Of a stretch of DNA of 64,000 nucleotides, positions 50,548-57,596 are shown one piece after another. Position numbers and translations under genes: made by a program. The stretch lies in the IMG/VR virus record IMGVR_UViG_3300010158_000027, positions 186,001-250,000 of that record; one strand, written 5' to 3'. The notes under the pieces are model-generated. The model ran no database searches, was not told the DNA's origin, and saw only the letters and a list, made by a program, of their open reading frames with translations. How positions within the stretch are numbered: the first letter of the stretch is position 1; every line of letters begins with the position of its first letter. The stretch comes from a virus.

Positions 50548-50681
50548 TAAATTAACTGAGGAGCTGAACAAAAAGTAGGCAATAAGGAAAGTGAAAATAG
50601 GTACGAATGTTTCACTGTGGTAAATGGGACCGTAACTCAAGCGTAAATAGGTTACGATCGGTAGGTTAATTTTTTAAATTG

Positions 50682-50831
50682 TCAGGTGGTGGAATTGGCA
50701 GACACAAATTGACGGTTATGGTACATACCGCTATCAAGAGAGCCGAATGTCCGTAAACACTCTATGACTTCGGAAGGTGGATAGAAACGTTCAAATAGTA
50801 TCTTGTAGGTTCGATTCCTACTCTGACTACA
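50682..50831 (+). tRNA. aberrant tRNA-Leu-like RNA 2 with ~100-nt insert
   Basis: GTCAGG/TCTGAC acceptor, D arm GTG-gaattggcaga-CAC, T arm GTAGG-TTCGATT-CCTAC. About 100 nt lie between the D and T arms, far more than any normal anticodon arm plus variable arm. Confidence 0.45.
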
Positions 50832-50899
50832 AAGGAAGTATATGAGAGTCCTGAATGTACACAAAAGATCCCTATTGACAGCTGGAAAGACAGCAACAT

Positions 50900-51020
50900 G
50901 GTCAGGTGGCGAAAACTGTTGGCGTCAGAGTATAAAACAAAGGGCAGAGCACAAAACACTGAACATGGGAGAGGCTGAGGAACTTCCATTACTTGCAGGT
51001 TCGAATCCTGTCCTGACTAC
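50900..51020 (+). tRNA. aberrant tRNA-like RNA 3
   Basis: Acceptor GTCAGG/CCTGAC is perfect, T arm GCAGG-TTCGAAT-CCTGT, D-like arm GCG...CGT. The ~70-nt centre lacks an obvious anticodon loop. Confidence 0.45.
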
Positions 51021-51041
51021 AAAAAATTAAAACAAATAAAT

Positions 51042-51188
51042 ATGGAAGACACAAAACATGCATGCGAATGTGGTTCAACATCAGAAGACTTACATACATG
51101 TCCATTTGCAGAAGATATCAACGGCGATTATGAATCATTATGTAATTGCTGTTCTGAATGTACGCGTGAATGTATGATGGACATTTAA
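51042..51188 (+). CDS. Cys-rich zinc-binding-type protein, 48 aa
   Basis: MEDTKHACECGSTSEDLHTC... with CNCCSECTREC near the end: eight Cys and two His in 48 residues, surely metal binding. I recognise the pattern 'CPxAxxIxxxxxxLCNCCxxCxxEC' from small proteins in Bacteroidota and their phages, function unknown. Embedded between tRNA-like RNAs. Confidence 0.7.
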   Translation: MEDTKHACECGSTSEDLHTCPFAEDINGDYESLCNCCSECTRECMMDI

Positions 51189-51194
51189 CATATA

Positions 51195-51304
51195 GTCAGG
51201 TGGCAGAATGGTAGACGCAGAATAAAGAGGTAAAGGTCAATCCTCTATAAAAAATTGAGTAACCTACGGGGTTATATTACAGGTTCGAATCCTGTCCTGG
51301 CAAC
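51195..51304 (+). tRNA. aberrant tRNA-like RNA 4
   Basis: Acceptor GTCAGG/CCTGGC, T arm ACAGG-TTCGAAT-CCTGT, D region gcagaatggtagacgc. The centre has AGAGG-taaaggtcaat-CCTCT (11-nt loop) and AACC-tacg-GGTT in place of the variable arm. Confidence 0.45.
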
Positions 51305-51305
51305 A

Positions 51306-51569
51306 TCGGTTATTTGATCTAGCACTAGGATAATAACAGCCATTAGATGAAGCTAGCGTCGTGAATGGAGGTGTAAGCTAAGACAGACTTACAAAGTTGG
51401 GGTACCAATAGATACAAACCCCCAACACAAACAGATTGACACAAAGGCATGAACAGTGGTGTTGTCGTAAAGTGTTATAAGATTAATGATAGCTAAAAAA
51501 TAAATCTTATAACTAGGCTCTCGGCAGTACGTTATACAATCTGAACAGGTGCTTCCTGTTTATTTTTTA
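51306..51569 (+). ncRNA. structured RNA candidate with terminator
   Basis: No ORF. Perfect helices: GTTGGGG ... CCCCAAC (near 51396-51425) and GTTATAAGATT ... AATCTTATAAC (near 51473-51512). It ends in a terminator hairpin. Probably co-transcribed with the tRNA-like cluster upstream. Confidence 0.5.
51544..51569 (+). terminator. Rho-independent terminator
   Basis: AACAGG-tgctt-CCTGTT followed by TATTTTTT. Confidence 0.8.
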
Positions 51570-51613
51570 CATAATACTTGACAATCTAAAAGTGATGGTT
51601 TAATATTATGTAA

Positions 51614-51683
51614 GTCAGTTAGCTCAGTTGGTAGAGCAATCCCCTTAAAAGGACGTGTCATTGGTTCGAACCCTTTACTGGCT
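51614..51683 (+). tRNA. degenerate tRNA-like RNA 5
   Basis: Acceptor AGTCAGT/ACTGGCT and D arm GCTC-agttggta-GAGC are good. The anticodon region ATCCC-CTTAAAA-GGACG pairs only at two positions and would read TAA (Leu) if functional. The T arm has two mismatches. Anticodon assignment is uncertain. Confidence 0.45.
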
Positions 51684-51690
51684 TATTTTT

Positions 51691-52284
51691 TTATTTAATA
51701 TCCGTTGACTTAATAAGCGTATAACTAAATGAGTTACCGTGAATATCTCTAGCCTTTCTACATATCTTCATGAATTCCTCAAAATCTGCCAATTTTTTAA
51801 ATACCTGACAACCCATCGACCAGTCATTAACATATGTTGAATCCGCACCAGCATGGTGGATATTAATACCAAACACCCCCTCCTCAATTTTTGTCTCATC
51901 ATATTTCATATCACGATTTGCGTCACGATAAACTTTAACGTTTTTAGCCTGACCCAACGCCTCGTATTTACCTTGATGTAATCTGATGGTATGAGATCCA
52001 CGATACTGACCCTCAACCAATCTTGCAATACCACTTTTATTGGTTGTCTCGAGAATACCTTTAGTACCTGGATCGGTAGTTGCCGGCCAAGAATGGTATT
52101 TCCAAACACCCCCCACTTTATAGGATAATGTGATCGTATCATCAAATGAGTTTGTAACTTTTTGACCTGGTACCATATTTCTAACCCCAATGATATTAAC
52201 ATCATAACCTTTATTGTTGGCATCCTCAAACCAAACGTACCCTTTTGATTTTACCGCTAATTCTACTTGTTCTTTTGTGTACAT
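51691..52284 (-). CDS. putative cell-wall enzyme, L,D-transpeptidase-like
   Basis: 197 residues on the minus strand, start at 52284 (MYTKEQVELAVKSKGY); a further in-frame ATG at 52305 lies upstream of the promoter box. FGINIHHAGADST, then VNDWSMGCQVF, gives the H ... S-x-G-C arrangement of YkuD-type catalytic sites. TIRLHQGKYEALGQ and RDANRDMKYD also fit related Bacteroidota phage proteins. Probably peptidoglycan-active; next to the endolysin module. Confidence 0.55.
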   Translation of the reverse strand: MYTKEQVELAVKSKGYVWFEDANNKGYDVNIIGVRNMVPGQKVTNSFDDTITLSYKVGGVWKYHSWPATTDPGTKGILETTNKSGIARLVEGQYRGSHTIRLHQGKYEALGQAKNVKVYRDANRDMKYDETKIEEGVFGINIHHAGADSTYVNDWSMGCQVFKKLADFEEFMKICRKARDIHGNSFSYTLIKSTDIK

Positions 52285-52293
52285 AATTTTAAT

Positions 52294-52301
52294 TATAAAT
52301 A
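52294..52301 (-). promoter_or_regulatory. TATTTATA late-promoter-like box (minus strand)
   Basis: TATAAATA on the plus strand, 9 nt upstream of the minus-strand ATG at 52284. Confidence 0.4.
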
Positions 52302-52323
52302 TCACCTAAACGCGTTTCTAATA

Positions 52324-52331
52324 TATTTATA
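52324..52331 (+). promoter_or_regulatory. TATTTATA late-promoter-like box
   Basis: TATTTATA upstream of the lysis pair (52397, 52682); 65 nt leader. Confidence 0.35.
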
Positions 52332-52396
52332 TTGATAGGAATCACATGTGGTTGATACCCATTTGAACTAATAAAAATTTAAAATAAAGATACGTC

Positions 52397-52675
52397 ATGG
52401 ATGAAAAAACACCTCAAACCAATGGGTTTATTGATACGTTTTTATCTAAACTAAAAGAGCAGTCCTTTATTATTATACTCATGTTGGGGGTAATCTACTA
52501 TCAACACGGTTTGATGGAGGAGAGAGTCTCGTTTTGGCAATCACAATACGAAAAAAAGGATCAACTAATAGATAAGACAGCTAAAGAGGATAAGGATGTA
52601 CTTTTAGATAGAATTGAATATCTTCAAAATCAACGAGACAAATATGTTGAAGAGTCATTAAACGAATTAAAATAA
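52397..52675 (+). CDS. i-spanin/holin-like membrane protein, 92 aa
   Basis: One hydrophobic segment (SFIIILMLGVIYYQHGLM, ~29-46) followed by a periplasmic-type coiled coil. It precedes the endolysin by 6 nt, so a role in lysis (spanin or pinholin accessory) is likely from context. Confidence 0.6.
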   Translation: MDEKTPQTNGFIDTFLSKLKEQSFIIILMLGVIYYQHGLMEERVSFWQSQYEKKDQLIDKTAKEDKDVLLDRIEYLQNQRDKYVEESLNELK

Positions 52676-52681
52676 TAAATT

Positions 52682-53503
52682 ATGTTGTTAAAAATAGGAT
52701 CGAAAGGTGACGATGTTAAAAAACTCCAAGAAAAATTAAAATTAACATCTGATGGGACATTTGGGCCAAATACAGAAAAAAAGGTTAAAGAATGGCAAAC
52801 AGCCAATGGATTAAATTCTGATGGTGTCGTTGGTGATGCTACATGGGATAAAATGTTTGTCTCTGCGGTGGTTACTGAAGGGGGACATATTACACCAGTG
52901 GCGGGATTAAGTATTGAAAAATTAAAAGGAACGGTTCCTGATAGCGTTTTAGCTCAGATTCCAGATACCGCAATCAAATTCAACATTACAACAAATCTAA
53001 GACTTGCTCACTTTTTATCACAATGTGCTCACGAATCGGGAGGTTTTAAATCGGTATCAGAAAATTTAAATTATTCTGCTGATGGGTTAAAAAAAACGTT
53101 TGGTAAATACTTTCCTGGTAACTTGTCAGAATCTTATGCTAAAAACCCCGAAAAGATTGCTGCTCGAGTTTATGGTGGTAGAATGGGTAATGGTGATGAA
53201 TCATCAAAAGAAGGTTATAAATTTCGTGGGAGAGGTTATCTGCAAACCACAGGCAAAGAGAATTATACAAGATTTACAAACTTTATTGGTGAAGATTGTG
53301 TGAGTAATCCCGATCTTGTGGCAACAAAATATCCATTATCCTCCTCGGCGTTTTTCTTCACGTCAAATAAACTTTGGTCTATTTGTGACAAAGGGGCTGA
53401 CGTAGATACGATTACCGCAGTAACTAAAAGAGTAAATGGAGGGATTTTGGGGTTAGATGAGCGAATTAAAGAGTTCAACAAAATATACTCATTACTGTCG
53501 TAA
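52682..53503 (+). CDS. endolysin: peptidoglycan-binding domain plus GH19 lysozyme/chitinase-type domain
   Basis: 273 residues. N-terminal PG_binding_1 domain (LKIGSKGDDVKKLQEKL, SDGTFGPNTEKKVKEWQ, DGVVGDATWDKM). C-terminal GH19-type domain: RLAHFLSQCAHESGGFKSV (catalytic Glu in HES), KFRGRGYLQTTGKENY, and TKRVNGG. No signal peptide, so release depends on a holin. This is the only clearly intact lytic enzyme seen, in contrast to the amidase-like protein at 18383. Confidence 0.9.
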   Translation: MLLKIGSKGDDVKKLQEKLKLTSDGTFGPNTEKKVKEWQTANGLNSDGVVGDATWDKMFVSAVVTEGGHITPVAGLSIEKLKGTVPDSVLAQIPDTAIKFNITTNLRLAHFLSQCAHESGGFKSVSENLNYSADGLKKTFGKYFPGNLSESYAKNPEKIAARVYGGRMGNGDESSKEGYKFRGRGYLQTTGKENYTRFTNFIGEDCVSNPDLVATKYPLSSSAFFFTSNKLWSICDKGADVDTITAVTKRVNGGILGLDERIKEFNKIYSLLS

Positions 53504-53540
53504 TTTTTATACTTTTTTATACTTTTTTACATTTCCACGA

Positions 53541-53548
53541 TATTTATA
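53541..53548 (+). promoter_or_regulatory. TATTTATA late-promoter-like box
   Basis: TATTTATA 3 nt before the ATG at 53552. Confidence 0.45.
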
Positions 53549-53551
53549 ATT

Positions 53552-53689
53552 ATGGAAAGAAAAACTTTAATTATTACTAAAGAAACGCATCAAAAATTAA
53601 AAGAATATTGTAAAAATAATTCTATTAAATTAAATGATTGGGTTGATAAATTAATACTTAATGAAATAAAAAAGTATGATGGAAAATAA
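53552..53689 (+). CDS. small ribbon-helix-helix-like protein, 45 aa
   Basis: MERKTLIITKETHQKLKEYC then IKLNDWVDKLILNEIKK: a strand (TLII) followed by two helices, the size and pattern of RHH (Arc/CopG) DNA-binding proteins. It overlaps the GIY-YIG gene by 14 nt and may control it. Confidence 0.5.
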   Translation: MERKTLIITKETHQKLKEYCKNNSIKLNDWVDKLILNEIKKYDGK

Positions 53690-54332
53690 TTGGTATGTTT
53701 ATCGTCATATTAGAAAGGATAAGAACGAACCTTTTTATATCGGTATTGGTAATAAAAAAAATTATGCAAGAGCATATCAAACTAACCCTAATAGGCGTAA
53801 TGAGATTTGGGTAAAAATATTTATTAAAACTGATATTGAAATTGAAATTATTTTAGAAGGTTTAAGTAAAACTCAAGCTTCTGAAAAAGAAAAAGAATTT
53901 ATTAAGTTATATGGTAGAAAAAATTTAAATACTGGATCATTAACAAATATGACCGATGGGGGTGACGGTGTATGGAATTGTGCTAGATCGGAGGAAACCA
54001 AAGAAAAGATAAGACAACAAAAATTAGGGGATAAAAATCCAATGTTCGGTAAATTTCAATCGGATGAAACAAAATTAAAAAAAAGTAAAGCATTAACAGG
54101 ACAAAAAAGGTCGGAGGAAGTTAAGAAAAAACAATCAATAAGTTCAATTAAATCGGGTCAGGCAAAATCTGTTGATGTGTTTAAGTTTGATGATAATGAA
54201 TATATCGGAAGATTTTATGCGATTTCGGAAGCTTGTAGAGTTTTAGGTTTTTACCACGCAAACAGTAAAGCTAGTTTAGTTGCAAATGGTAAAAGAAATC
54301 ATACCCACGGATACGTGTTTAAATATGTGTAG
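53676..54332 (+). CDS. GIY-YIG homing endonuclease with NUMOD motifs
   Basis: 218 residues (start 53676 or 53679). WYVYRHIRKDKNEPFYIGIG is the GIY-YIG signature (YVY ... YIG), with EKEFIKLYGRKN and TDGGDG downstream. DNA-binding part: GDKNPMFGKFQSDETKLK (NUMOD3), and DEYIGRFYAISEACRVLGF (NUMOD1-like). A free-standing phage homing endonuclease. Confidence 0.85.
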   Translation: MMENNWYVYRHIRKDKNEPFYIGIGNKKNYARAYQTNPNRRNEIWVKIFIKTDIEIEIILEGLSKTQASEKEKEFIKLYGRKNLNTGSLTNMTDGGDGVWNCARSEETKEKIRQQKLGDKNPMFGKFQSDETKLKKSKALTGQKRSEEVKKKQSISSIKSGQAKSVDVFKFDDNEYIGRFYAISEACRVLGFYHANSKASLVANGKRNHTHGYVFKYV

Positions 54333-54400
54333 TTCCCTCGATTAATGGGCTCTCTGATAGACTAAAATACTTCAAGGTATACCATAACTTACTTAAGTGA

Positions 54401-54408
54401 TATTTATT
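54401..54408 (+). promoter_or_regulatory. TATTTATT late-promoter-like box
   Basis: TATTTATT 27 nt before the ATG at 54436. Confidence 0.35.
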
Positions 54409-54435
54409 ATAAAATAAACTTTTAAATTTTAAATT

Positions 54436-54603
54436 ATGAAATTATCTAAAGAACAAATTATGGGAATTATTAGACACGCATTTACATTCGTAGGTGGTAT
54501 CTTCGTAATGAAGGGACTTGTGAGTGAAACAATGATCGTTGAGATCGTTGGTGCGGCAATGACATTCACAGGTGCGGTTTGGTCTATTATTGACAAAAAA
54601 TAA
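54436..54603 (+). CDS. holin-like small membrane protein, 55 aa
   Basis: MKLSKEQIMGIIRHAFTFVG starts a hydrophobic segment; a second (VEIVGAAMTFTGAVWSII) ends in DKK. Two short membrane helices with RH near the N-terminus and WSxxxKK at the end match small phage holin-type families. Located ~0.9 kb after the endolysin, after the inserted GIY-YIG gene. Confidence 0.65.
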   Translation: MKLSKEQIMGIIRHAFTFVGGIFVMKGLVSETMIVEIVGAAMTFTGAVWSIIDKK

Positions 54604-54628
54604 TTTTAAAATTAAATTAACAATTAAA

Positions 54629-54655
54629 ATCCCCATATAATGTGGGGGTTTTTAG
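54629..54655 (+). terminator. Rho-independent terminator
   Basis: ATCCCCATA-taa-TGTGGGGGT hairpin then TTTTAG. Confidence 0.75.
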
Positions 54656-54665
54656 TTTAACGATA

Positions 54666-54673
54666 TATTTATA
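54666..54673 (+). promoter_or_regulatory. TATTTATA late-promoter-like box
   Basis: TATTTATA 27 nt before the ATG at 54701. Confidence 0.35.
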
Positions 54674-54700
54674 TAACGGTACAAAAAATAATAATAACAA

Positions 54701-55309
54701 ATGGTAAATTACGTAAATATTATAATCGCATTTATAACGGGGGTATTAGGTCCAATTTTAATAGTCTATATTAAGAGTAAATTGGAAAAGAAAGAAAAAC
54801 CAGACATGGTTAAAGAAACGTTAAGAGTTGCTGAAATGGTAACAAACAAAATCGAACATATTAAAGAGGAGTTTAAGGCGGATAGGGTTTGGATAACACA
54901 ATTCCACAACGGAGGTAACTTTTATCCAACAGGTAAATCCATGGCTAAATTCTCAATCATGTACGAAACGGTACATCCAGGTGTTGCGTCAGTTCAAAGT
55001 AATTTCCATAACATACCAGTTAATCTGTTTTCAAAATCAATTAATCGATTATTAAGTGACGATTTTATTGAAATCCCTGATTTTAAAGATGAAACGGTAG
55101 CAACATACGGATTAAAGTATATTGCTGAAGATACTGGATCTAAATCTGGATATCTATTTGCTATTAAAACAATTGACGATAAGTTTATAGGGACACTAGG
55201 TCTTGATTTCACAAAAAGAAAAACCAAATTAGATATCGAAGCGATCAACCACCTATTGGTCCACGCAACATCACTCGGTGGTGTATTGATGACACACTTA
55301 CAACAATGA
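54701..55309 (+). CDS. membrane-anchored GAF-like domain protein
   Basis: 202 residues. N-terminal membrane helix (IIIAFITGVLGPILIVYI), then a GAF-like domain: ADRVWITQFHNGGNFY, an insert, GLKYIAEDTGSKSGYLF and FIGTLGLDFTKRK. GAF domains sense small molecules or mediate dimerisation. It overlaps the next gene by 4 nt (ATGA). In a phage a host-signal-sensing or membrane role is conceivable; unproven. Confidence 0.55.
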   Translation: MVNYVNIIIAFITGVLGPILIVYIKSKLEKKEKPDMVKETLRVAEMVTNKIEHIKEEFKADRVWITQFHNGGNFYPTGKSMAKFSIMYETVHPGVASVQSNFHNIPVNLFSKSINRLLSDDFIEIPDFKDETVATYGLKYIAEDTGSKSGYLFAIKTIDDKFIGTLGLDFTKRKTKLDIEAINHLLVHATSLGGVLMTHLQQ

Positions 55310-55962
55310 GACAAGTATTAATTGAACAATTAGTAAAGAGAATCAAACAGACGTTAGTTACCGAAAGGAAGACTGATGAAATTTCATTGAAACTATCCAG
55401 AATGGTAATCAAACAGTTTAAAAAAAATGAGAATTTTGAACTGTATAATCTAAGTTTTGAAAGAGGTGACGAATATGCTGTCTTCGATTTTAAATGTTAT
55501 TTTTTAGAGGATGAAGAAATGGATGATCCGTTTTCGATACAGGCTGAAGCTGACATGGAGGAAATATTTATCGAGATTACGTTTAACCCTAATGCTTTTC
55601 CAGAAAACATGAACGACTTGGTTGCTGAAGTAAAAGAAACGATAGAGCACGAATTGGAACATGTTGAACAGCAAAATTTCCAAGACAAGGAAACATATAA
55701 CGATGAAGAGTATAGTCACAAAGACGAAGATTTTAATTTTAAATATTTAACATCAAAAATTGAAATACCAGCATATGTTAGGGGTCTCATTAAAAGATCA
55801 AAAACCAAAAGAATTTCTTTAGAAGACGCCATGGATGAATGGTTCGAAGAAAACAAAAGGAAATTTAAAGATCACAAAAAAGAATGGGCATTAATTAAAC
55901 AAACATGGTTGGATTATGCAAATCAAATGAGATCAAAAGGAAATATCAAAAAATTTAAGTAA
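55306..55962 (+). CDS. HExxH metalloprotease-like protein
   Basis: 218 residues. KETIEHELEHVEQQNF (~105-120) carries HExxH, with a following acidic stretch. This is the zinc-protease motif; no classical third ligand is certain. N-terminus IEQLVKRIKQTLVTER has the V-T-E pattern of candidate targeting peptides. Basic C-terminus. It could be a virion-packaged protease acting in the host; HExxH alone is short and can occur by chance, but H-E-L-E-H in a helix is typical. Confidence 0.55.
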   Translation: MRQVLIEQLVKRIKQTLVTERKTDEISLKLSRMVIKQFKKNENFELYNLSFERGDEYAVFDFKCYFLEDEEMDDPFSIQAEADMEEIFIEITFNPNAFPENMNDLVAEVKETIEHELEHVEQQNFQDKETYNDEEYSHKDEDFNFKYLTSKIEIPAYVRGLIKRSKTKRISLEDAMDEWFEENKRKFKDHKKEWALIKQTWLDYANQMRSKGNIKKFK

Positions 55963-56005
55963 CCCATTGTCTTATCCTTATTTTATACTTAATTTTTATA
56001 AAAAT

Positions 56006-56443
56006 ATGGGTATGTTAAAAAATAAGATTAAAAGATTAGTAAAACGTTTTAGAGTAAAGTTTTATAGATGGGAAAAGGGGTCTAGTTGGTTTAAAACACC
56101 TGCGGAACCAACAGGGTATGAGAATATCTGTAAGGCTATTTGTCGAAAAATGATTAATCATCCAGATTCTAAATTTACAATCGCACCACTTTCACATAAG
56201 AGGTATATTATCAACAAACCGTTAGACATATTTATTATTATTGTTGATTCCAAAATTGAGATAACAAACCACGTTTATCACTACGTTATTAATTTAGGTG
56301 AAAGGGACGTTAATAAAATTATTGAGCATTTTGACAATAAAGTTGATAATATCCGAGTTCAATACGAGGGAGAAATTAAATCACAAATCGAAAACACATT
56401 ACATAGCATTTATGACAAAATCACCAACAGTCAAAACCCCTAA
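56006..56443 (+). CDS. hypothetical basic protein, 145 aa
   Basis: Start at 56006 or 56012; a TTG at 55967 is less likely. Very basic N-terminus (KNKIKRLVKRFRVKFYRWEK), then an alpha/beta domain. Not recognised. Overlapped at its end by the next gene. Confidence 0.5.
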   Translation: MGMLKNKIKRLVKRFRVKFYRWEKGSSWFKTPAEPTGYENICKAICRKMINHPDSKFTIAPLSHKRYIINKPLDIFIIIVDSKIEITNHVYHYVINLGERDVNKIIEHFDNKVDNIRVQYEGEIKSQIENTLHSIYDKITNSQNP

Positions 56444-56609
56444 AGGTATTGGGGAGTTAGATAATATTTATATCTCCGAATTAGGATTCTTAATGGTTAA
56501 AATCTATTTTAAAAATGGGACATATATAACTTACAATTTAGGCAAACACGATGAAAACAATAATGTATTCACCGATAAAATAAACAATTTCAATATAGTT
56601 GATTTATGA
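56412..56609 (+). CDS. small hypothetical protein, 65 aa
   Basis: Start at 56412 (MTKSPTVKTPKGIGELD), overlapping the previous stop by 32 nt. Strand-rich (IYISELGFLMVKIYFKNGTY). The TGA overlaps the next ATG. Confidence 0.5.
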   Translation: MTKSPTVKTPKGIGELDNIYISELGFLMVKIYFKNGTYITYNLGKHDENNNVFTDKINNFNIVDL

Positions 56610-56692
56610 GAAAAATTTATATATTTTTTTGGTGGTTATGGAATTATCCTGAAATTGTATGGATGAAATTTAAATCATATTTTAAAAAATGA
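56606..56692 (+). CDS. 28-aa Trp-rich small peptide
   Basis: MRKIYIFFWWLWNYPEIVWMKF... Five Trp in 28 residues, membrane-interface character. ATGA overlap with the upstream gene supports translation, but this is only an ORF-based call. Confidence 0.35.
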   Translation: MRKIYIFFWWLWNYPEIVWMKFKSYFKK

Positions 56693-56704
56693 CAATCCAA
56701 CAGA

Positions 56705-56941
56705 ATGAAAAAATTAATTAGTATATTTGGGGTATTAATTTTGTTATCATGTAAGTCTAAGACTTATAAATACCAGATTAATGGTGAGGTATACATACCA
56801 TCGGCAGAATCAAATCGAAGGTATCCGGCAACATGGTATACCGATACGATATCCTTCGATAGTGAAACTGCTTATTATTTTAATAGTGACGGTAGTGAGG
56901 TTAGAATTGAACCACCTTATATTTTAAAATATAATAAATAA
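56705..56941 (+). CDS. small lipoprotein, 78 aa
   Basis: Signal peptide with a lipobox (LISIFGVLILLSC, Cys at ~16). The Cys is followed by KSK, then a short strand-rich body (YKYQINGEVYIPS). Lipid-anchored small proteins in phages often act as outer-membrane spanins or superinfection exclusion factors. Confidence 0.7.
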   Translation: MKKLISIFGVLILLSCKSKTYKYQINGEVYIPSAESNRRYPATWYTDTISFDSETAYYFNSDGSEVRIEPPYILKYNK

Positions 56942-56952
56942 AAATAAGTGAT

Positions 56953-57210
56953 ATGACGGAAAGAGAATTAATACTTTTAGGGTTTAAAAGTGAAGAAATG
57001 GGAGAGCACGAAGATGATGAAACGTATTACTACGTTTTAGATATTGTCGATGGTATTACCTTTATTACACGAACCAATGATGAGATTAAAGATGATGAAT
57101 GGTATGTTGAATTTTTTAATACAGACCCCTCAGTTAGGTTCCACGATTTTAAGGAAGTACAATTATTAATCAATCAATTAACAAACGCCATTGTCAAAAA
57201 TGAAATTTAA
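56953..57210 (+). CDS. hypothetical acidic protein, 85 aa
   Basis: LILLGFKSEEMGEHEDDETYY then DGITFITRTNDEIKDDEWYV: resembles small acidic beta-rich proteins common in Bacteroidota mobile elements. Overlaps the next gene by 11 nt. Unknown function. Confidence 0.55.
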   Translation: MTERELILLGFKSEEMGEHEDDETYYYVLDIVDGITFITRTNDEIKDDEWYVEFFNTDPSVRFHDFKEVQLLINQLTNAIVKNEI

Positions 57211-57580
57211 GATACCAACACATGATCCATACACTGGTGAATTAAATCCCCATTACGAGGAACTCACCGGAGAAAAACATCCACATTTAATTGAATATAA
57301 TGAGGATGAAACCAGTCATTGTTTTAATCTACAATCACTTATCGGTAAAGAATTTAGATACGATGGTAAGTATGGGATTTCTAATTGGACGGACAAGGTT
57401 AAAAATATCGAACCAAATTCAAACATCTATCCCAATCCGTTAGAATCGATAAGGGCAACCAAAAGTGGAAACGTAACCAAACCATATAAAATGGTTGGAT
57501 ACACCTATAATTTACATGTTAGATCAACAAGGGGTGAACAACTTTACGAGTTTGAGAAGTGTATATTTTTAGATAATTAA
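57200..57580 (+). CDS. hypothetical protein, 126 aa
   Basis: Start at 57200 (MKFKIPTHDPYTGELN); a TTG lies at 57191. Polar, no recognised motif, ends in a strand-rich segment (YNLHVRSTRGEQLYEFEK). Unknown. Confidence 0.5.
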   Translation: MKFKIPTHDPYTGELNPHYEELTGEKHPHLIEYNEDETSHCFNLQSLIGKEFRYDGKYGISNWTDKVKNIEPNSNIYPNPLESIRATKSGNVTKPYKMVGYTYNLHVRSTRGEQLYEFEKCIFLDN

Positions 57581-57596
57581 AAAACATATTAGACTA

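Noticed and set aside
50842-51030. 62-codon open frame across the tRNA-like RNA 3
   Set aside because: Its codons are the tRNA-like acceptor, D and T arms; no independent evidence for translation.
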